NCBI GenBank assembly: GCA_026390835.1
Contig: JAPLFD010000007.1
Coordinates: 18,324 to 82,323, forward strand
DNA: 64,000 nt
Reading direction: 5' to 3'
From: Sphingobacteriales bacterium
Lineage (GTDB): Bacteria; Bacteroidota; Bacteroidia; Sphingobacteriales; Sphingobacteriaceae
Positions 8,370 to 19,504 of the stretch are shown here, piece by piece. Position numbers and translations under genes: made by a program. Each line of letters starts with the position of its first letter. Within the stretch, counting starts at the first letter, position 1. The notes below the pieces were generated by a model. It worked only from the letters and a program-made list of their open reading frames with translations, searched no databases and had not been told where the DNA came from.

Positions 8370-10635
8370 TTCTCAGTTTTGCGAATTTTAAAAGCAATTG
8401 CTTTTGCCCCAATTCTTTAAAAAAAATGGTGGCCTTCATGTCAGGCTTGGTACCTTCCATGTGCACCACTTTTCCGAATCCAAAACGCTCGTGTTCTACT
8501 TCCATGCCTACTTGCAAACCGCTGGTGTCCGAAGGGCTAAAGCCTTCGCTAGGCACGTGTGCCTTGGGTAAAATAGATTTTGTTTTAAAGCTAGGTGTTG
8601 TTGCTGGCTTAGGCTTAGAGAAACTATCTTTTTGCTTCCAATTATTCCGCTCATCATCAAAAAATGATGCTTGGTTTGGTTTTTGAGCAACTTTAAAATC
8701 TAAATCTAAGTATTGTGGCGCAATTTCTTCGATAAAACGACTTGGTTCGCAATTGGTTAAGCTGCCCCAACGGTACCTCGAGGTGGCATAGCTTAAGGTT
8801 AGTTTTTTTTCTGCTCGGGTAACGGCCACATAAAAAAGCCGGCGCTCTTCTTCTAAATCTGTTCTAGAATTTAACGACAATTGCGAAGGGAAAAGGTTTT
8901 CCTCCAATCCAACCACATAAACCTGACTAAATTCTAAACCTTTTGCCGAGTGAATGGTCATGAGCGAAACGGTATCAGCATTGGGGTCTTTATCCTTATC
9001 ATCATTTGTTAATAGCGCAATATCTTGCATAAAAACGTCAAGGCCCCGTTCTTCAATATCTTCTCTTTCGCTAAACTCTTTTATTCCATTTAAAAGTTCC
9101 TGAATATTCTCATACCTACTTAATCCTTCTACCGATTTATCTTCATAAAGCTCTTTGAGTAGGGTACTGTGTTGCGCAATATGGAGGGCAGTATCGTATG
9201 CTGTATTGCTTTTTGCCAGTGCCTGAAAACTCTGGATTAACAGCGCAAAATTAGCAATAGGAGTAGCACTGCGGCCATCTAAATACGTGGCAGCATTCGT
9301 TATAATTTCCCAAAGTGTTTTCTGATGCTGATCGGCCGCAACAATAATACGCTCTATGCTGGTTTCACCAATACCTCTTCGGGGGTAATTGATTACCCGT
9401 TTTAGAGCCTCCTCATCATTGGGGTTAAATGTTAAACGGAAATAGGCAATGAGGTCTTTTATCTCTTTACGTTGGTAAAAGGATTGTCCACCGTATATTT
9501 TGTAGGGAATTCCTAATTTCCGAAGCGCTTCTTCCATCGCTCTTGATTGCGCATTGGTGCGGTATAGGATGGCAAATTTTCTGTAGTTAAGACCCTCTGA
9601 GGCATGTGTTTGTGCAATATTTTCGGCAATAATTTTTCCTTCCTCGTTATCGCTAAAGGCTCTCAGAAGTTTTATTTTTTCTCCCTGCTCTTTTTCTGAA
9701 AATACCGTTTTTTGAAGTTGATTTTTATTGTTAGCAATCACACTATTTGCTACTTCAACAATATTTTGGGTAGAGCGGTAGTTTTGCTCCAGCTTAAAAA
9801 CATTTAAATCCGGGTAATCTTTTTCAAAATTTAGGATGTTTTGAATATTGGCCCCTCTAAATGCGTAAATGCTCTGTGCATCATCGCCTACTACACAAAT
9901 ATTTTCGGTAATGGCCGCTAATTTTTTTACAATGAGGTATTGGGAAAAGTTGGTATCCTGATACTCGTCAACCATGATGTATTTAAACCTATTTTGGTAT
10001 TTATACAACACATCTGGGTGTTCTTTTAGCAACACATTGGTTTTAAAAAGCAAATCATCAAAGTCCATGGCGCCAGCCTTAAAACAACGTTGCGTATAGG
10101 CCTGGTATATTTCTCCCAATTGTCCTCTTCCGCTTGCCCGGTCTTCGGTTTGTATGTGTTCGCTTTGTACATATTCTACAGAAGAAATGAGGTTGTTTTT
10201 GGCGTTTGAAATGCGATTGTATACGAAGTTTGCATTGTACAGTTTATCGTCGAGCTGTAATTCTTTAAGAATGCTACGGATTAAACTTTTGCTATCGTCT
10301 GTATCGTAAATAGTAAAATTCGTTGGGTAGCCTATTTTATCGGCTTCAACACGTAAAATTTTAGCAAAAACAGCATGAAAAGTGCCCATCCAGCAATTTT
10401 TAGCTTCGGGGCCAACAACCTTAAATATGCGTTCTTGCATGCTTTTGGCCGCCTTATTCGTAAAAGTGAGTACGAGTATGTTAAATGGATCTACTCCTTT
10501 TGTAATTAAATGCGCCACCCGGTAGGTAATTACTCTAGTTTTCCCAGATCCGGCACCAGCAACAATCATTACAGGTCCTTCGGTTTGCTCTACAGCTGCT
10601 TTTTGTGAGGGGTTGAGTCCGTTTAAATAATCCAA
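8359..10635 (-). CDS. uvrD: UvrD/PcrA-type superfamily 1 DNA helicase
   Basis: A 3'-5' DNA helicase for nucleotide excision and mismatch repair and for clearing RecA or stalled complexes. The 758-residue protein starts LNGLNPSQKAAVEQTEGPV (Q motif), then Walker A AGAGSGKT (residues 26-33), motif II DEYQDTN, motif III VVGDDAQSIYAFRGA, motif IV LEQNYRST, motif V VSLMTIHSAKGLEF and motif VI LFYVAVTRAEKKL. The C-terminal ~90 residues hold a PcrA-type tail (VGMEVEHERFGFGKVV), a Tudor-like fold used by PcrA to contact RNA polymerase. Length and order are normal for the family. Transcription converges with the receiver gene with an 11-bp overlap. Confidence 0.93.
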   Translation of the reverse strand: MDYLNGLNPSQKAAVEQTEGPVMIVAGAGSGKTRVITYRVAHLITKGVDPFNILVLTFTNKAAKSMQERIFKVVGPEAKNCWMGTFHAVFAKILRVEADKIGYPTNFTIYDTDDSKSLIRSILKELQLDDKLYNANFVYNRISNAKNNLISSVEYVQSEHIQTEDRASGRGQLGEIYQAYTQRCFKAGAMDFDDLLFKTNVLLKEHPDVLYKYQNRFKYIMVDEYQDTNFSQYLIVKKLAAITENICVVGDDAQSIYAFRGANIQNILNFEKDYPDLNVFKLEQNYRSTQNIVEVANSVIANNKNQLQKTVFSEKEQGEKIKLLRAFSDNEEGKIIAENIAQTHASEGLNYRKFAILYRTNAQSRAMEEALRKLGIPYKIYGGQSFYQRKEIKDLIAYFRLTFNPNDEEALKRVINYPRRGIGETSIERIIVAADQHQKTLWEIITNAATYLDGRSATPIANFALLIQSFQALAKSNTAYDTALHIAQHSTLLKELYEDKSVEGLSRYENIQELLNGIKEFSEREDIEERGLDVFMQDIALLTNDDKDKDPNADTVSLMTIHSAKGLEFSQVYVVGLEENLFPSQLSLNSRTDLEEERRLFYVAVTRAEKKLTLSYATSRYRWGSLTNCEPSRFIEEIAPQYLDLDFKVAQKPNQASFFDDERNNWKQKDSFSKPKPATTPSFKTKSILPKAHVPSEGFSPSDTSGLQVGMEVEHERFGFGKVVHMEGTKPDMKATIFFKELGQKQLLLKFAKLRIIG

Positions 10636-10713
10636 AATTGTTTAGGTTTATGAAGCGCTAAATTAGGAAACGAGCCCCATAATAGATAGGAATGTGCAAA
10701 AGTTTACACCTAC

Positions 10714-12183
10714 TCAATCATCATAAAATGATTTGGCCTTGGGGTTAGCCAATAAGTCGTTAATTCGTTTAATTTTTATTTCTAGGACTTCTACACAAAT
10801 TTTTAAATTTTTTACCAACTCTTTATGTGAGATCATTTTTTCATCATCAAGCTCAATGATGGCTTTTAACGTACTTATAGGCCCGCGTACATCGTGAGGC
10901 AGGTGTATGCTGAGTTCGTGTAATTTTAAGGCATTAATCTTATCGAGCTTAGATTTTTCATTGGCTAAACCCTTTAAATGTTTATTTATAACCAGTAACT
11001 GATTTTTTTGCGAATGAATTTCCTCATTCAAATAGAGAAGTTCTTCGTTATCTCTATTTTTTTGCCGTACACTTCTAACTAATAAAAAAAGTAAAAAAAG
11101 AAGTAATGCCGTAATTATGAGCGAAAAAACGAGAATGATATTTTTCTTTTCTTGCTTCACCCTATACAATTCGTTTTTCCGAATCAGTTCATTTTTGTGC
11201 GATTGATCTACAATTAAATCGATTTTTGCAGTTTCATTTTTTCGGAAATTCACACTGTCTTGTTTGTATACGAGTTGCAGAAAATGTAGTGCATTGCCGT
11301 AATTTTTGCGTTTAGTTTCCAATTCATAACAAGTGTGATTAAAATCATTGACCATCTTCTCATCGTTGGTTTCATTGGCTAGGCGCATGCCTTCCATGAG
11401 GTATTTTTCTGCTGCAGGGTAATTTTTCTTTGCAATATATATGCTTGCTAAACTCAGGTTTATGCTAGCTATAGATTCGCTCAGGTCCTCTTCTTTAGCC
11501 AATTTATATGCTTTAACTAAAAAATTTTCAGCCTGATCAAACATGCTCCGGTCTAAAAAAATCTTCCCGCAATTTTGTAAACTATGTACAATGCCGGTTT
11601 TGTCGCCCACTGCCGAAAACATTTTTTCTGCTTTAATGTACTCATCTAATGCTTGTTCGTGGCGTTTTGTTCTAACATTAATGTTGCCCATATTTAAATA
11701 GATGTTTGCCAACATTCCTGTATCTCTTAAAGGTAAAGCCAGTTTAAGCGCTCGATTGAAATATACCGAAGCTTTTGTGTAATCTGTTTGAGAATACAGA
11801 CCACCTATATTGTTTAATACTTTTGCTTGCCCAGCTTTGTTTTTGGTTGCTACAAAAAGCTGTAGTGACTTTAAGTAGTAGCTGATGCTTTTTTCTGTTT
11901 CAAACAAATAATAGGTTGCTAAGCCCATCATGCGGTAGGCTTCGGCTTCTCCTTTGGTATAATGCAGTTGTTTTGCCAAGGCCAATGCTTGTTCTGCCCC
12001 TACGAGACTCAGTTTTGAATTCTTTAACCTATTGGTAAAGGCACGTTTGTTTAGTGTATCTACCACGCTGCTATCTGCAGGATTGGTAGTGATTTGAATG
12101 GCATGGGCATGAGGTAGTCCAACACCCCATATTACGCAAAAGATAGCTGCTATCTGTACTGCGGATTTAATTTTTTGCATCAT
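10714..12183 (-). CDS. TPR-repeat membrane sensor with orphan histidine-kinase dimerisation segment (no ATPase domain)
   Basis: A 489-residue protein: signal peptide (GVGLPHAHA), about six to seven tetratricopeptide repeats (roughly residues 50-320; e.g. ANIYLNMGNINVRTKRHEQA, SIASINLSLASIYIAKKNYP), a transmembrane helix at about 348-369 (NIILVFSLIITALLLFLLFL), a coiled coil, then a DHp-like H-box LPHDVRGPISTLKAI with His430. The chain stops about 60 residues later (FYDD), so the N, G1 and G2 boxes of the HATPase domain are absent. TPR-plus-kinase sensors are common in Bacteroidetes, but this one could only accept or pass phosphate, or dimerise. The short divergent lipoprotein gene starts 238 bp upstream. 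No frameshifted ATPase domain is visible downstream. Confidence 0.75.
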   Translation of the reverse strand: MMQKIKSAVQIAAIFCVIWGVGLPHAHAIQITTNPADSSVVDTLNKRAFTNRLKNSKLSLVGAEQALALAKQLHYTKGEAEAYRMMGLATYYLFETEKSISYYLKSLQLFVATKNKAGQAKVLNNIGGLYSQTDYTKASVYFNRALKLALPLRDTGMLANIYLNMGNINVRTKRHEQALDEYIKAEKMFSAVGDKTGIVHSLQNCGKIFLDRSMFDQAENFLVKAYKLAKEEDLSESIASINLSLASIYIAKKNYPAAEKYLMEGMRLANETNDEKMVNDFNHTCYELETKRKNYGNALHFLQLVYKQDSVNFRKNETAKIDLIVDQSHKNELIRKNELYRVKQEKKNIILVFSLIITALLLFLLFLLVRSVRQKNRDNEELLYLNEEIHSQKNQLLVINKHLKGLANEKSKLDKINALKLHELSIHLPHDVRGPISTLKAIIELDDEKMISHKELVKNLKICVEVLEIKIKRINDLLANPKAKSFYDD

Positions 12184-12420
12184 TTTGAAAAAATATTTAT
12201 TCTATGAATAAATTAATTATCTACTTACAACAATTATAAGAAATATTTTCATCATTATTTCATCAAATAATAATTTAATTCTTTTTAATAAAAATTATTT
12301 AGCTGATAATCAAATCATTATAACTATTAGGTAATAAAATTAACTAGTTATAGTTATTATTCTATATATTTGATAATAATATAACTAATAATTAAAAACT
12401 TACTCTAAAATTAAATTCTC
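12184..12420. promoter_or_regulatory. AT-rich divergent control region between TPR sensor and small lipoprotein
   Basis: About 235 bp of almost pure A/T with several short inverted and near-repeated words (ATAACTATT, AACTAGTTATAGTTATT, AATAATATAACTAATAAT). Both flanking genes start outward from it, so both promoters should lie here. No clear TAnnTTTG box can be singled out. Confidence 0.4.
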
Positions 12421-12567
12421 ATGAAAAAAATCTTACTTTCTCTAATGGTTCTAGGATTCATTGGAATGGTTTCCTGCAAAAAAGACAACAGTGTGCAACC
12501 CACAAAATCGAACAACTCCACCTTAACCAATGGGGGTGACAAGCGTGATTTGGGTATGGGTGATTAA
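12421..12567 (+). CDS. 48-residue lipoprotein, unknown function
   Basis: A small gene with an ATG after a very AT-rich leader. Residues 1-19 form a lipoprotein signal (MKKILLSLMVLGFIGMVSC), with Cys19 as the lipidation site and KKD after it. The mature part is only 30 residues, polar and Asn/Thr/Gly-rich (NNSTLTNGGDKRDLGMGD end). A hairpin terminator 25 bp after the stop supports an independent short transcript. It is divergent from the TPR sensor gene. I do not recognise the family. It could be a membrane-anchored or processed peptide; that is speculation. Confidence 0.65.
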   Translation: MKKILLSLMVLGFIGMVSCKKDNSVQPTKSNNSTLTNGGDKRDLGMGD

Positions 12568-12592
12568 TACCTCTACCTATTTCATTGATGCG

Positions 12593-12626
12593 AAAACGAG
12601 GGTAATGTATTATCCTCGTTTTTTAT
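12593..12626 (+). terminator. Intrinsic terminator after the small lipoprotein gene
   Basis: A 9-bp perfect stem (AAAACGAGG / CCTCGTTTT) with a 12-base loop ends in a T run. It lies 25 bp after the lipoprotein stop codon and before the peptidase gene. Confidence 0.8.
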
Positions 12627-12672
12627 TTGTTCAAAGCGCTAGCTAGCAGCTACATTCTACCGAGCTATTTAA

Positions 12673-12680
12673 TATATTTG
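12673..12680 (+). promoter_or_regulatory. Candidate -7 promoter box for the M20 peptidase gene
   Basis: TATATTTG fits the Bacteroidetes TAnnTTTG consensus and ends 16 bp before the peptidase ATG. No convincing -33 TTTG box is seen at the usual spacing. Confidence 0.4.
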
Positions 12681-12696
12681 TGCTAAACAATAGCTT

Positions 12697-14067
12697 ATGC
12701 AAACTATAAAGAACTACGTAGCCCAGAATAAACAACGTTTTTTAGACGAATTATTCGAATTATTGCGCTTCCCATCTGTTAGTGCAGACCCTGCGTATAA
12801 AACAGAAGTATTAAAAACCGCCGACTTTGTGGCCCAAAAGCTTACAGATGCCGGTGCCGATAAGGTAGAAGTTTGCCCCACTGCGGGTTACCCCATTGTG
12901 TATGGCGAAAAAATAATAGATCCTGCTAAACCTACCGTATTGGTATATGGCCATTACGATGTGCAACCTGCCGATCCCTTGGAATTGTGGCATACACCAC
13001 CCTTTGAACCTACCCTTCGTGATGAAAAAATTTATGCACGTGGGGCTTGCGATGATAAAGGACAATTTTACATGCATGTAAAAGCATTTGAACTGATGAT
13101 GCAAACGGATACCCTTCCCTGCAATATTAAGTTCATGATAGAAGGTGAAGAAGAGGTAGGTTCTAATAATTTAGGTCTATTTGTAGAAGCCAATAAACAG
13201 AAGTTGAAATCGGATGTGGTACTCATTTCCGATACCTCTATGTTGAGTATGGAAAACCCATCATTGGAAACTGGATTGAGAGGTTTATCTTATTTAGAAG
13301 TGGAGGTGGTAGGCCCTAATCGCGATTTGCATTCGGGGGTATACGGTGGTGCTGTAGCCAACCCGGCTACTATTTTGTGCCAACTCATTGCCTCTTTACA
13401 CGATGAGCACAATCACATCACCATACCTGGCTTTTACGACGATGTTTTGCCCTTAAGCGAAGCCGATAGAGCAGCCTTAAATAAGGCACCATTTGATTTA
13501 GAGGACTATAAAAAAGACCTTGGTGTAAACGACGTGTGGGGCGAAAAAGGCTATACCACGTTAGAACGTACCGGTACCCGACCAACGCTAGAAGTAAATG
13601 GTATTTGGGGTGGATACACCGGCGAAGGCGCCAAAACCGTTTTGCCTTCTAAAGCTTCCGCAAAAATTTCGATGCGTTTGGTGCCAAACCAACAATCTGA
13701 TAAAATAACACAATTATTTACTGAGCATTTCCAAAAAATTGCACCGTCTTACGTAAAGGTTAAAGTGAGTGCTCACCACGGTGGCGAACCAGTAGTAACC
13801 CCAACCGATAGCGTGGCCTACCGTGCGGCACAAAAAGCCATTAGTGAATCCTTTGGTAAGGAACCAATTCCTACTCGTGGTGGAGGCAGTATTCCCATTG
13901 TGGCTTTGTTTGAAAAAGAATTGGGCATTAAAACCGTATTGATGGGTTTTGGTTTAGATAGCGATAACCTGCATTCACCCAACGAAAAATACGATTTGGC
14001 CAATTATTACAAAGGCATTGAAACCATACCCTTGTTTCATAAATATTTTGCTGAACTGAGTAAATAA
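12697..14067 (+). CDS. M20 family dipeptidase (CNDP-like metallopeptidase)
   Basis: A 456-residue cytoplasmic zinc dipeptidase. Metal-binding motifs: H86/D88 in [10 protein letters not shown]119 in [10 protein letters not shown] and the Glu pair in EGEEEVGS (about 151-153). A dimerisation domain occupies the middle ([26 protein letters not shown]), and a C-terminal His is in [14 protein letters not shown]. The ARGxxDDKG form and DLHSGxxGG are typical of the carnosinase/CNDP2 branch, which cleaves Xaa-dipeptides, rather than of DapE or ArgE. The next gene starts 2 bp after the stop, so the two are co-transcribed. No signal peptide. Confidence 0.88.
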   Translation: MQTIKNYVAQNKQRFLDELFELLRFPSVSADPAYKTEVLKTADFVAQKLTDAGADKVEVCPTAGYPIVYGEKIIDPAKPTVLVYGHYDVQPADPLELWHTPPFEPTLRDEKIYARGACDDKGQFYMHVKAFELMMQTDTLPCNIKFMIEGEEEVGSNNLGLFVEANKQKLKSDVVLISDTSMLSMENPSLETGLRGLSYLEVEVVGPNRDLHSGVYGGAVANPATILCQLIASLHDEHNHITIPGFYDDVLPLSEADRAALNKAPFDLEDYKKDLGVNDVWGEKGYTTLERTGTRPTLEVNGIWGGYTGEGAKTVLPSKASAKISMRLVPNQQSDKITQLFTEHFQKIAPSYVKVKVSAHHGGEPVVTPTDSVAYRAAQKAISESFGKEPIPTRGGGSIPIVALFEKELGIKTVLMGFGLDSDNLHSPNEKYDLANYYKGIETIPLFHKYFAELSK

Positions 14068-14069
14068 GT

Positions 14070-16073
14070 ATGCCCAATTCGCTTATTCACCAAACATCGC
14101 CGTATTTATTACAGCATGCTCACAATCCGGTTAATTGGTACCCTTGGGGAGCGGATGCTCTGGCCAAAGCTAAGGCGGAAAATAAACTCATTTTAGTAAG
14201 CATAGGTTATTCTGCCTGCCATTGGTGCCATGTAATGGAGCACGAAAGTTTTGAAGATGAGGCCGTAGCCAACATCATGAACGAACATTTTGTGTGCATT
14301 AAAATTGACCGAGAGGAGCGCCCAGATATTGATCAAATTTACATGTTGGCTGTGCAACTCATGACCGGCTCTGGTGGTTGGCCTTTAAATTGTATCTGCT
14401 TGCCCGATCAAAGACCTATTTACGGTGGCACCTATTTCAAAAAAGAAGATTGGAAAAAGCTCTTAGTCAATTTGGCTTCCTTTTGGGCTGAAAAGCCTAG
14501 CGAAGCCGTAGCCTATGCCGTTAAATTGACCGAAGGCATCCGTGAAAGCGAAAAAATAGCTTTTTTATCGGAGCAGAGAACCTATACTCAAGAAGATCTC
14601 AATGAAATTTATGAACCCTGGGCCAGTCAATTCGATTGGACCGAAGGAGGGTATACCCGGGCACCTAAATTTCCGCTACCCAGCAATTGGGTTTTTATGC
14701 TTCGTTACGCCAAGCTTATGGGCACCGAACAAGCCGATGCCATAACACATTTCACCTTACAAAAAATGGCTTATGGTGGCATTTACGATCAATTAGGAGG
14801 AGGCTTTGCCCGCTATTCGGTAGATGCCGAATGGCATGTGCCGCATTTTGAGAAAATGCTGTACGACAATGCCCAATTGGTGAGTTTATATGCCGAAGCC
14901 TATCAGCAAGAACCTGTAGAACTTTACCGACAGGTGGTTTACGAAACCATGGATTGGTTAGCTACAGAAATGAGCGATTCTTCTGGTGGATTTTACTCGG
15001 CCTTAGATGCCGATAGCGAAGGCGTGGAAGGAAAGTTTTACACCTTTACCAAAGCAGAAATTGATATGCTTTTAGGCGACGAATCGCCCTTGTTTTGTGC
15101 CTATTATAACCTTACGGAAGAAGGCAATTGGGCCGAAGAGTACACGAATATTTTGTGCCGAAAACAATCGGATGCAAGCATAGCTAAGTTATTTAATCTA
15201 AGTGTGGAAGAACTTCATTCACGCTTAGAAAAAGCCAAGAAAAAAGTATTCGGGTATCGCGAAAAACGCATTCGTCCGGGATTAGATGATAAAATTTTAA
15301 CCGCATGGAATGGCTTAGCTTTAAAGGCATTAACCGATGCCTACCGGGTATTTGATGAAGAGCGATTTTTACAAATGGCCCTCAAAAATGTTCATTTTCT
15401 ATTAAAAAATATGCGGGCTAGCGATGGTGCTTTATACCGCAACTTTAAAGCAGGAAAAGCCAGCATTACCGCCTTTTTAGACGATTATGCTTTGCTCATA
15501 GAAGCACTAATTGCCTTGTATGAAACTACGTTTGATGAGCAGTGGTTGAATCAAGCTAAAGACTTAACCGACCATGTGGTGGCTCACTTTTACGATGAAG
15601 CCAGCGGTATGTTTTTCTATACTTCCGATACCGGCGAAACCTTAATTGCCCGCAAACACGAAATTATGGACAACGTCATTCCAAGTGCGAATTCGGTAAT
15701 GGCCCATAATTTGGCAAAACTTGGTAAGCTCTATCAAAATAAGGTGTATGTTGCGCTTTCGGCACAGATGTTACGCAATGTGCATCCACAAATAAAAAAT
15801 TATGGCTCTGCGTATTCAAATTGGGCTAACCTCTTACTAAACGAGGTTTTTGGCGTGTATGAGCTAGCCATTACGGGGCCCGATAGTTTGCAAAAGCGTC
15901 AAGAAATTGACAAATTTCACATTCCTAATAAAATTTTATTGGGCGGAAGCAAAGGAAGTTTACCTTTGTTGCAGGATAAGTGGGGCACACAAACCAGAAT
16001 TTTTGTTTGTCACAACCACACTTGTCAACTTCCGGTAACGGCGGTTGCCGAAGCCTTAACATACATTCATTAA
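14070..16073 (+). CDS. DUF255 / YyaL-type thioredoxin-domain protein
   Basis: A 667-residue protein of the spermatogenesis-associated-protein-20 (YyaL) family. The N-terminal thioredoxin-like domain opens [20 protein letters not shown] and has the CxxC site C50-C53 in [15 protein letters not shown], followed by [18 protein letters not shown] and GGWPL. The remaining ~480 residues resemble an (alpha/alpha)6 barrel ([54 protein letters not shown]), the glycosidase-like fold of the family. The biochemical role is not established. It follows the dipeptidase with a 2-bp gap and precedes a SlyD-like gene, forming a likely three-gene operon. Confidence 0.88.
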   Translation: MPNSLIHQTSPYLLQHAHNPVNWYPWGADALAKAKAENKLILVSIGYSACHWCHVMEHESFEDEAVANIMNEHFVCIKIDREERPDIDQIYMLAVQLMTGSGGWPLNCICLPDQRPIYGGTYFKKEDWKKLLVNLASFWAEKPSEAVAYAVKLTEGIRESEKIAFLSEQRTYTQEDLNEIYEPWASQFDWTEGGYTRAPKFPLPSNWVFMLRYAKLMGTEQADAITHFTLQKMAYGGIYDQLGGGFARYSVDAEWHVPHFEKMLYDNAQLVSLYAEAYQQEPVELYRQVVYETMDWLATEMSDSSGGFYSALDADSEGVEGKFYTFTKAEIDMLLGDESPLFCAYYNLTEEGNWAEEYTNILCRKQSDASIAKLFNLSVEELHSRLEKAKKKVFGYREKRIRPGLDDKILTAWNGLALKALTDAYRVFDEERFLQMALKNVHFLLKNMRASDGALYRNFKAGKASITAFLDDYALLIEALIALYETTFDEQWLNQAKDLTDHVVAHFYDEASGMFFYTSDTGETLIARKHEIMDNVIPSANSVMAHNLAKLGKLYQNKVYVALSAQMLRNVHPQIKNYGSAYSNWANLLLNEVFGVYELAITGPDSLQKRQEIDKFHIPNKILLGGSKGSLPLLQDKWGTQTRIFVCHNHTCQLPVTAVAEALTYIH

Positions 16074-16108
16074 CCACCGAGACCTGTTGGTCTCCCAATT
16101 TTTTAAAA

Positions 16109-16606
16109 ATGACGATTAAACCAAACAGCGTAGTTGCCCTTACCTACGAATTGCACACCACCGAAAACGGCGAAAAAGTATTTGTAGAAAAAGCTACAGA
16201 AGAAAACCCACTTGTATTTTTATATGGTGTGGGCATGATGCTTCCAAAATTTGAAGAATATTTAAACGGATTAGCAGCCGGAGCCACTTATGGTTTCGAA
16301 CTTTCTGCTGCCGACGGCTATGGCGAAAAAGATCCTTCGGCTGTTACCGAATTGCCATTGGATATGTTTGGCGATATGGAAAAACCAGCAGTAGGCGCTA
16401 TTTTGCCTTTGCAAGATAACCAAGGTCATCAATTTAGAGCTGTAGTTACCGCTATTAGCGAAACTGTGGTTACGGTTGATTTAAATCATCCGATGGCGGG
16501 TAAAGACTTACATTTTACAGGCACTATAATTTCCGTAAGAGAAGCTACTGCCGATGAATTAGCTCATGGTCATGCACATGGTATTGATGGCCAGGCAGGT
16601 CACTAA
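16109..16606 (+). CDS. FKBP-type peptidyl-prolyl cis-trans isomerase, SlyD-like
   Basis: A 165-residue SlyD-type isomerase and chaperone. The FKBP halves are visible (ENGEKVFVEKATEENPLVFL; GTIISVREAT), with the insert-in-flap domain between them (GYGEKDPSAVTELPLDMF, LNHPMAGKDLHFTG). The His-containing tail AHGHAHGIDGQAGH may bind nickel or zinc. The ATG at 16109 is chosen because translation from upstream in-frame ATGs would overlap the preceding gene and encode unrelated residues. It lies 35 bp after the DUF255 gene and is followed by a strong terminator. Cytoplasmic. Confidence 0.87.
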   Translation: MTIKPNSVVALTYELHTTENGEKVFVEKATEENPLVFLYGVGMMLPKFEEYLNGLAAGATYGFELSAADGYGEKDPSAVTELPLDMFGDMEKPAVGAILPLQDNQGHQFRAVVTAISETVVTVDLNHPMAGKDLHFTGTIISVREATADELAHGHAHGIDGQAGH

Positions 16607-16625
16607 TAAGTTAGTATTCCCTAAC

Positions 16626-16656
16626 AAAAAAGCCCCGAGGTTTCTCGGGGCTTTTT

Positions 16657-16658
<2 letters not shown>
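16626..16658. terminator. Bidirectional intrinsic terminator
   Basis: A perfect 9-bp stem (AGCCCCGAG / CTCGGGGCT) is flanked by an A run on one side and a T run on the other, between the convergent SlyD-like and ABC-F genes. It can stop transcription from both sides. Confidence 0.9.
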
Positions 16659-18309
<1,651 letters not shown>

Positions 18310-18345
18310 CGCATTTTATTCGCTTATAATACACGTTTCTTAAAA

Positions 18346-18516
18346 CTAGCTGACTAAAAAATTGTTCACTTTTATGCGGTATAAGGTTTTTGTTTTCCAT
18401 TTGCCGCTTGCAGAGATTATGCGAATGGTATAGAGCGACTCATTTTCGTTCTGTAATTTCCGCTGAACGCTGGATTTACTTAATGCGCTTGGTTTAAAAG
18501 TAAGGGTTATGGCTGA
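18346..18516 (-). pseudogene. Possible C-terminal gene remnant
   Basis: A stop-to-stop minus-strand frame of about 56 residues with no good start. It reads like a protein C-terminus (ITLTFKPSALSKSSVQRKL ... ESLYTIRIISASGKWKTKTL) and resembles the end of an exported beta-rich protein. The rest of the gap 18283-18560 is featureless apart from the -7 box. Treated as a possible eroded gene; not recognised. Confidence 0.25.
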
Positions 18517-18560
18517 CTAGAAATGCCAAAGTGGTAAATTAGATTGTAAAGCGCATGCTT

Positions 18561-19475
18561 TTATTTTCTCTTTTTAGGTTCAATGGGTGTAGGGTTGGTT
18601 ATTCTAGTGTCGAGCCAATCTTTTAATCTTCGGGTAAGAGCCGTTCGTTTGTTGCTAAAGGTAATATCCGTATCCCAAATTTCATATTCTAATTTTTCGC
18701 CTTTTTCCAGGGGGATTAGGTAGTCGTTTGATTCGTGTTCATCGACTACTAAAATGGGTTTAGTGCTACTTTTTATTATTTTTTCTAGATTATAACGTTC
18801 TACATTGGTTAGCATTTCTTTTAAAAAATAGTCGGGATTGATATTGAGCATGCCTAAGGTAGAAAGGTATTCTTTCATACTACTTAGGTTAGCGGTACCC
18901 GAAGGGCTATTGATAATTCGATGGGGATTGAAAAGTGATAAGGTAGCAATTCCTTTTATCCGTGGATCATTTATTCCGGCGATAAGGGCAATAGCGCCAC
19001 CCGTATTATGGCCAAAAAGAGCAATTTTTGATGTATCTATGCGTAGTCGTTCCGCATTTTCTTCGGCGGTTAAGTAGTCAATTACCGCTTTGGTATCGGC
19101 AATATTATTCTCGAAAGTAAAATTCCCTTTACTACCCCAGCTTCCTCTAAAATCGAAATAAACCACGTTATAGCCACCGGTTTTGCGTAGGTTTTGGGCA
19201 ATATCCAAATTACGCTCGTTACCGGGGTTGCCATGTAAAAACACCAAAGTGGGGTGTGGACCCGGGCCGTTTGCCAAATATTCTAACCCATAAATTTTTA
19301 CACCACCCGAAGGCATTTGCAGTTCTTCCATGCCTGCCGGAAAATCGGGGTCTTGTTCAAAATCTTTCACCAAATAGGCATCTGAAGTTTTAATGGTGGT
19401 TTTATTTTTTTGTTGACAAGCCATGCCGAGGCTAGCCAACATCAGGCCTGTAATATAGATAGTTAACTTCTTCAT
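18561..19475 (-). CDS. Alpha/beta-hydrolase-fold lipoprotein lacking the catalytic serine
   Basis: A 304-residue lipoprotein: signal MKKLTIYITGLMLASLGMAC with Cys20 lipidated, so it is membrane-anchored outside the cytoplasm. The alpha/beta-hydrolase core is clear: oxyanion loop LVFLHGNPGNERN (about 78-89), YFDFRGSWGS and the nucleophile elbow LFGHNTGGAIAL. At the elbow the usual GxSxG serine is Asn157 (codon AAT). The region where the catalytic His is expected (WDTDITFSNKRTALTRRLKDW) contains no His, so hydrolysis by the standard triad seems impossible. It may be a binding or scaffold protein. The reading frame is intact and the gene is not visibly decayed. It lies 29 bp downstream of clpB on the same strand. 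Confidence 0.8.
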   Translation of the reverse strand: MKKLTIYITGLMLASLGMACQQKNKTTIKTSDAYLVKDFEQDPDFPAGMEELQMPSGGVKIYGLEYLANGPGPHPTLVFLHGNPGNERNLDIAQNLRKTGGYNVVYFDFRGSWGSKGNFTFENNIADTKAVIDYLTAEENAERLRIDTSKIALFGHNTGGAIALIAGINDPRIKGIATLSLFNPHRIINSPSGTANLSSMKEYLSTLGMLNINPDYFLKEMLTNVERYNLEKIIKSSTKPILVVDEHESNDYLIPLEKGEKLEYEIWDTDITFSNKRTALTRRLKDWLDTRITNPTPIEPKKRK

Positions 19476-19504
19476 TTTTGAGACTTAGCTTGTTTCAATA
19501 TACA

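Noticed and set aside
15980..16108. N-terminal extension of the SlyD-like frame
   Set aside because: It overlaps the preceding gene in another frame and the extra residues are not FKBP-like.
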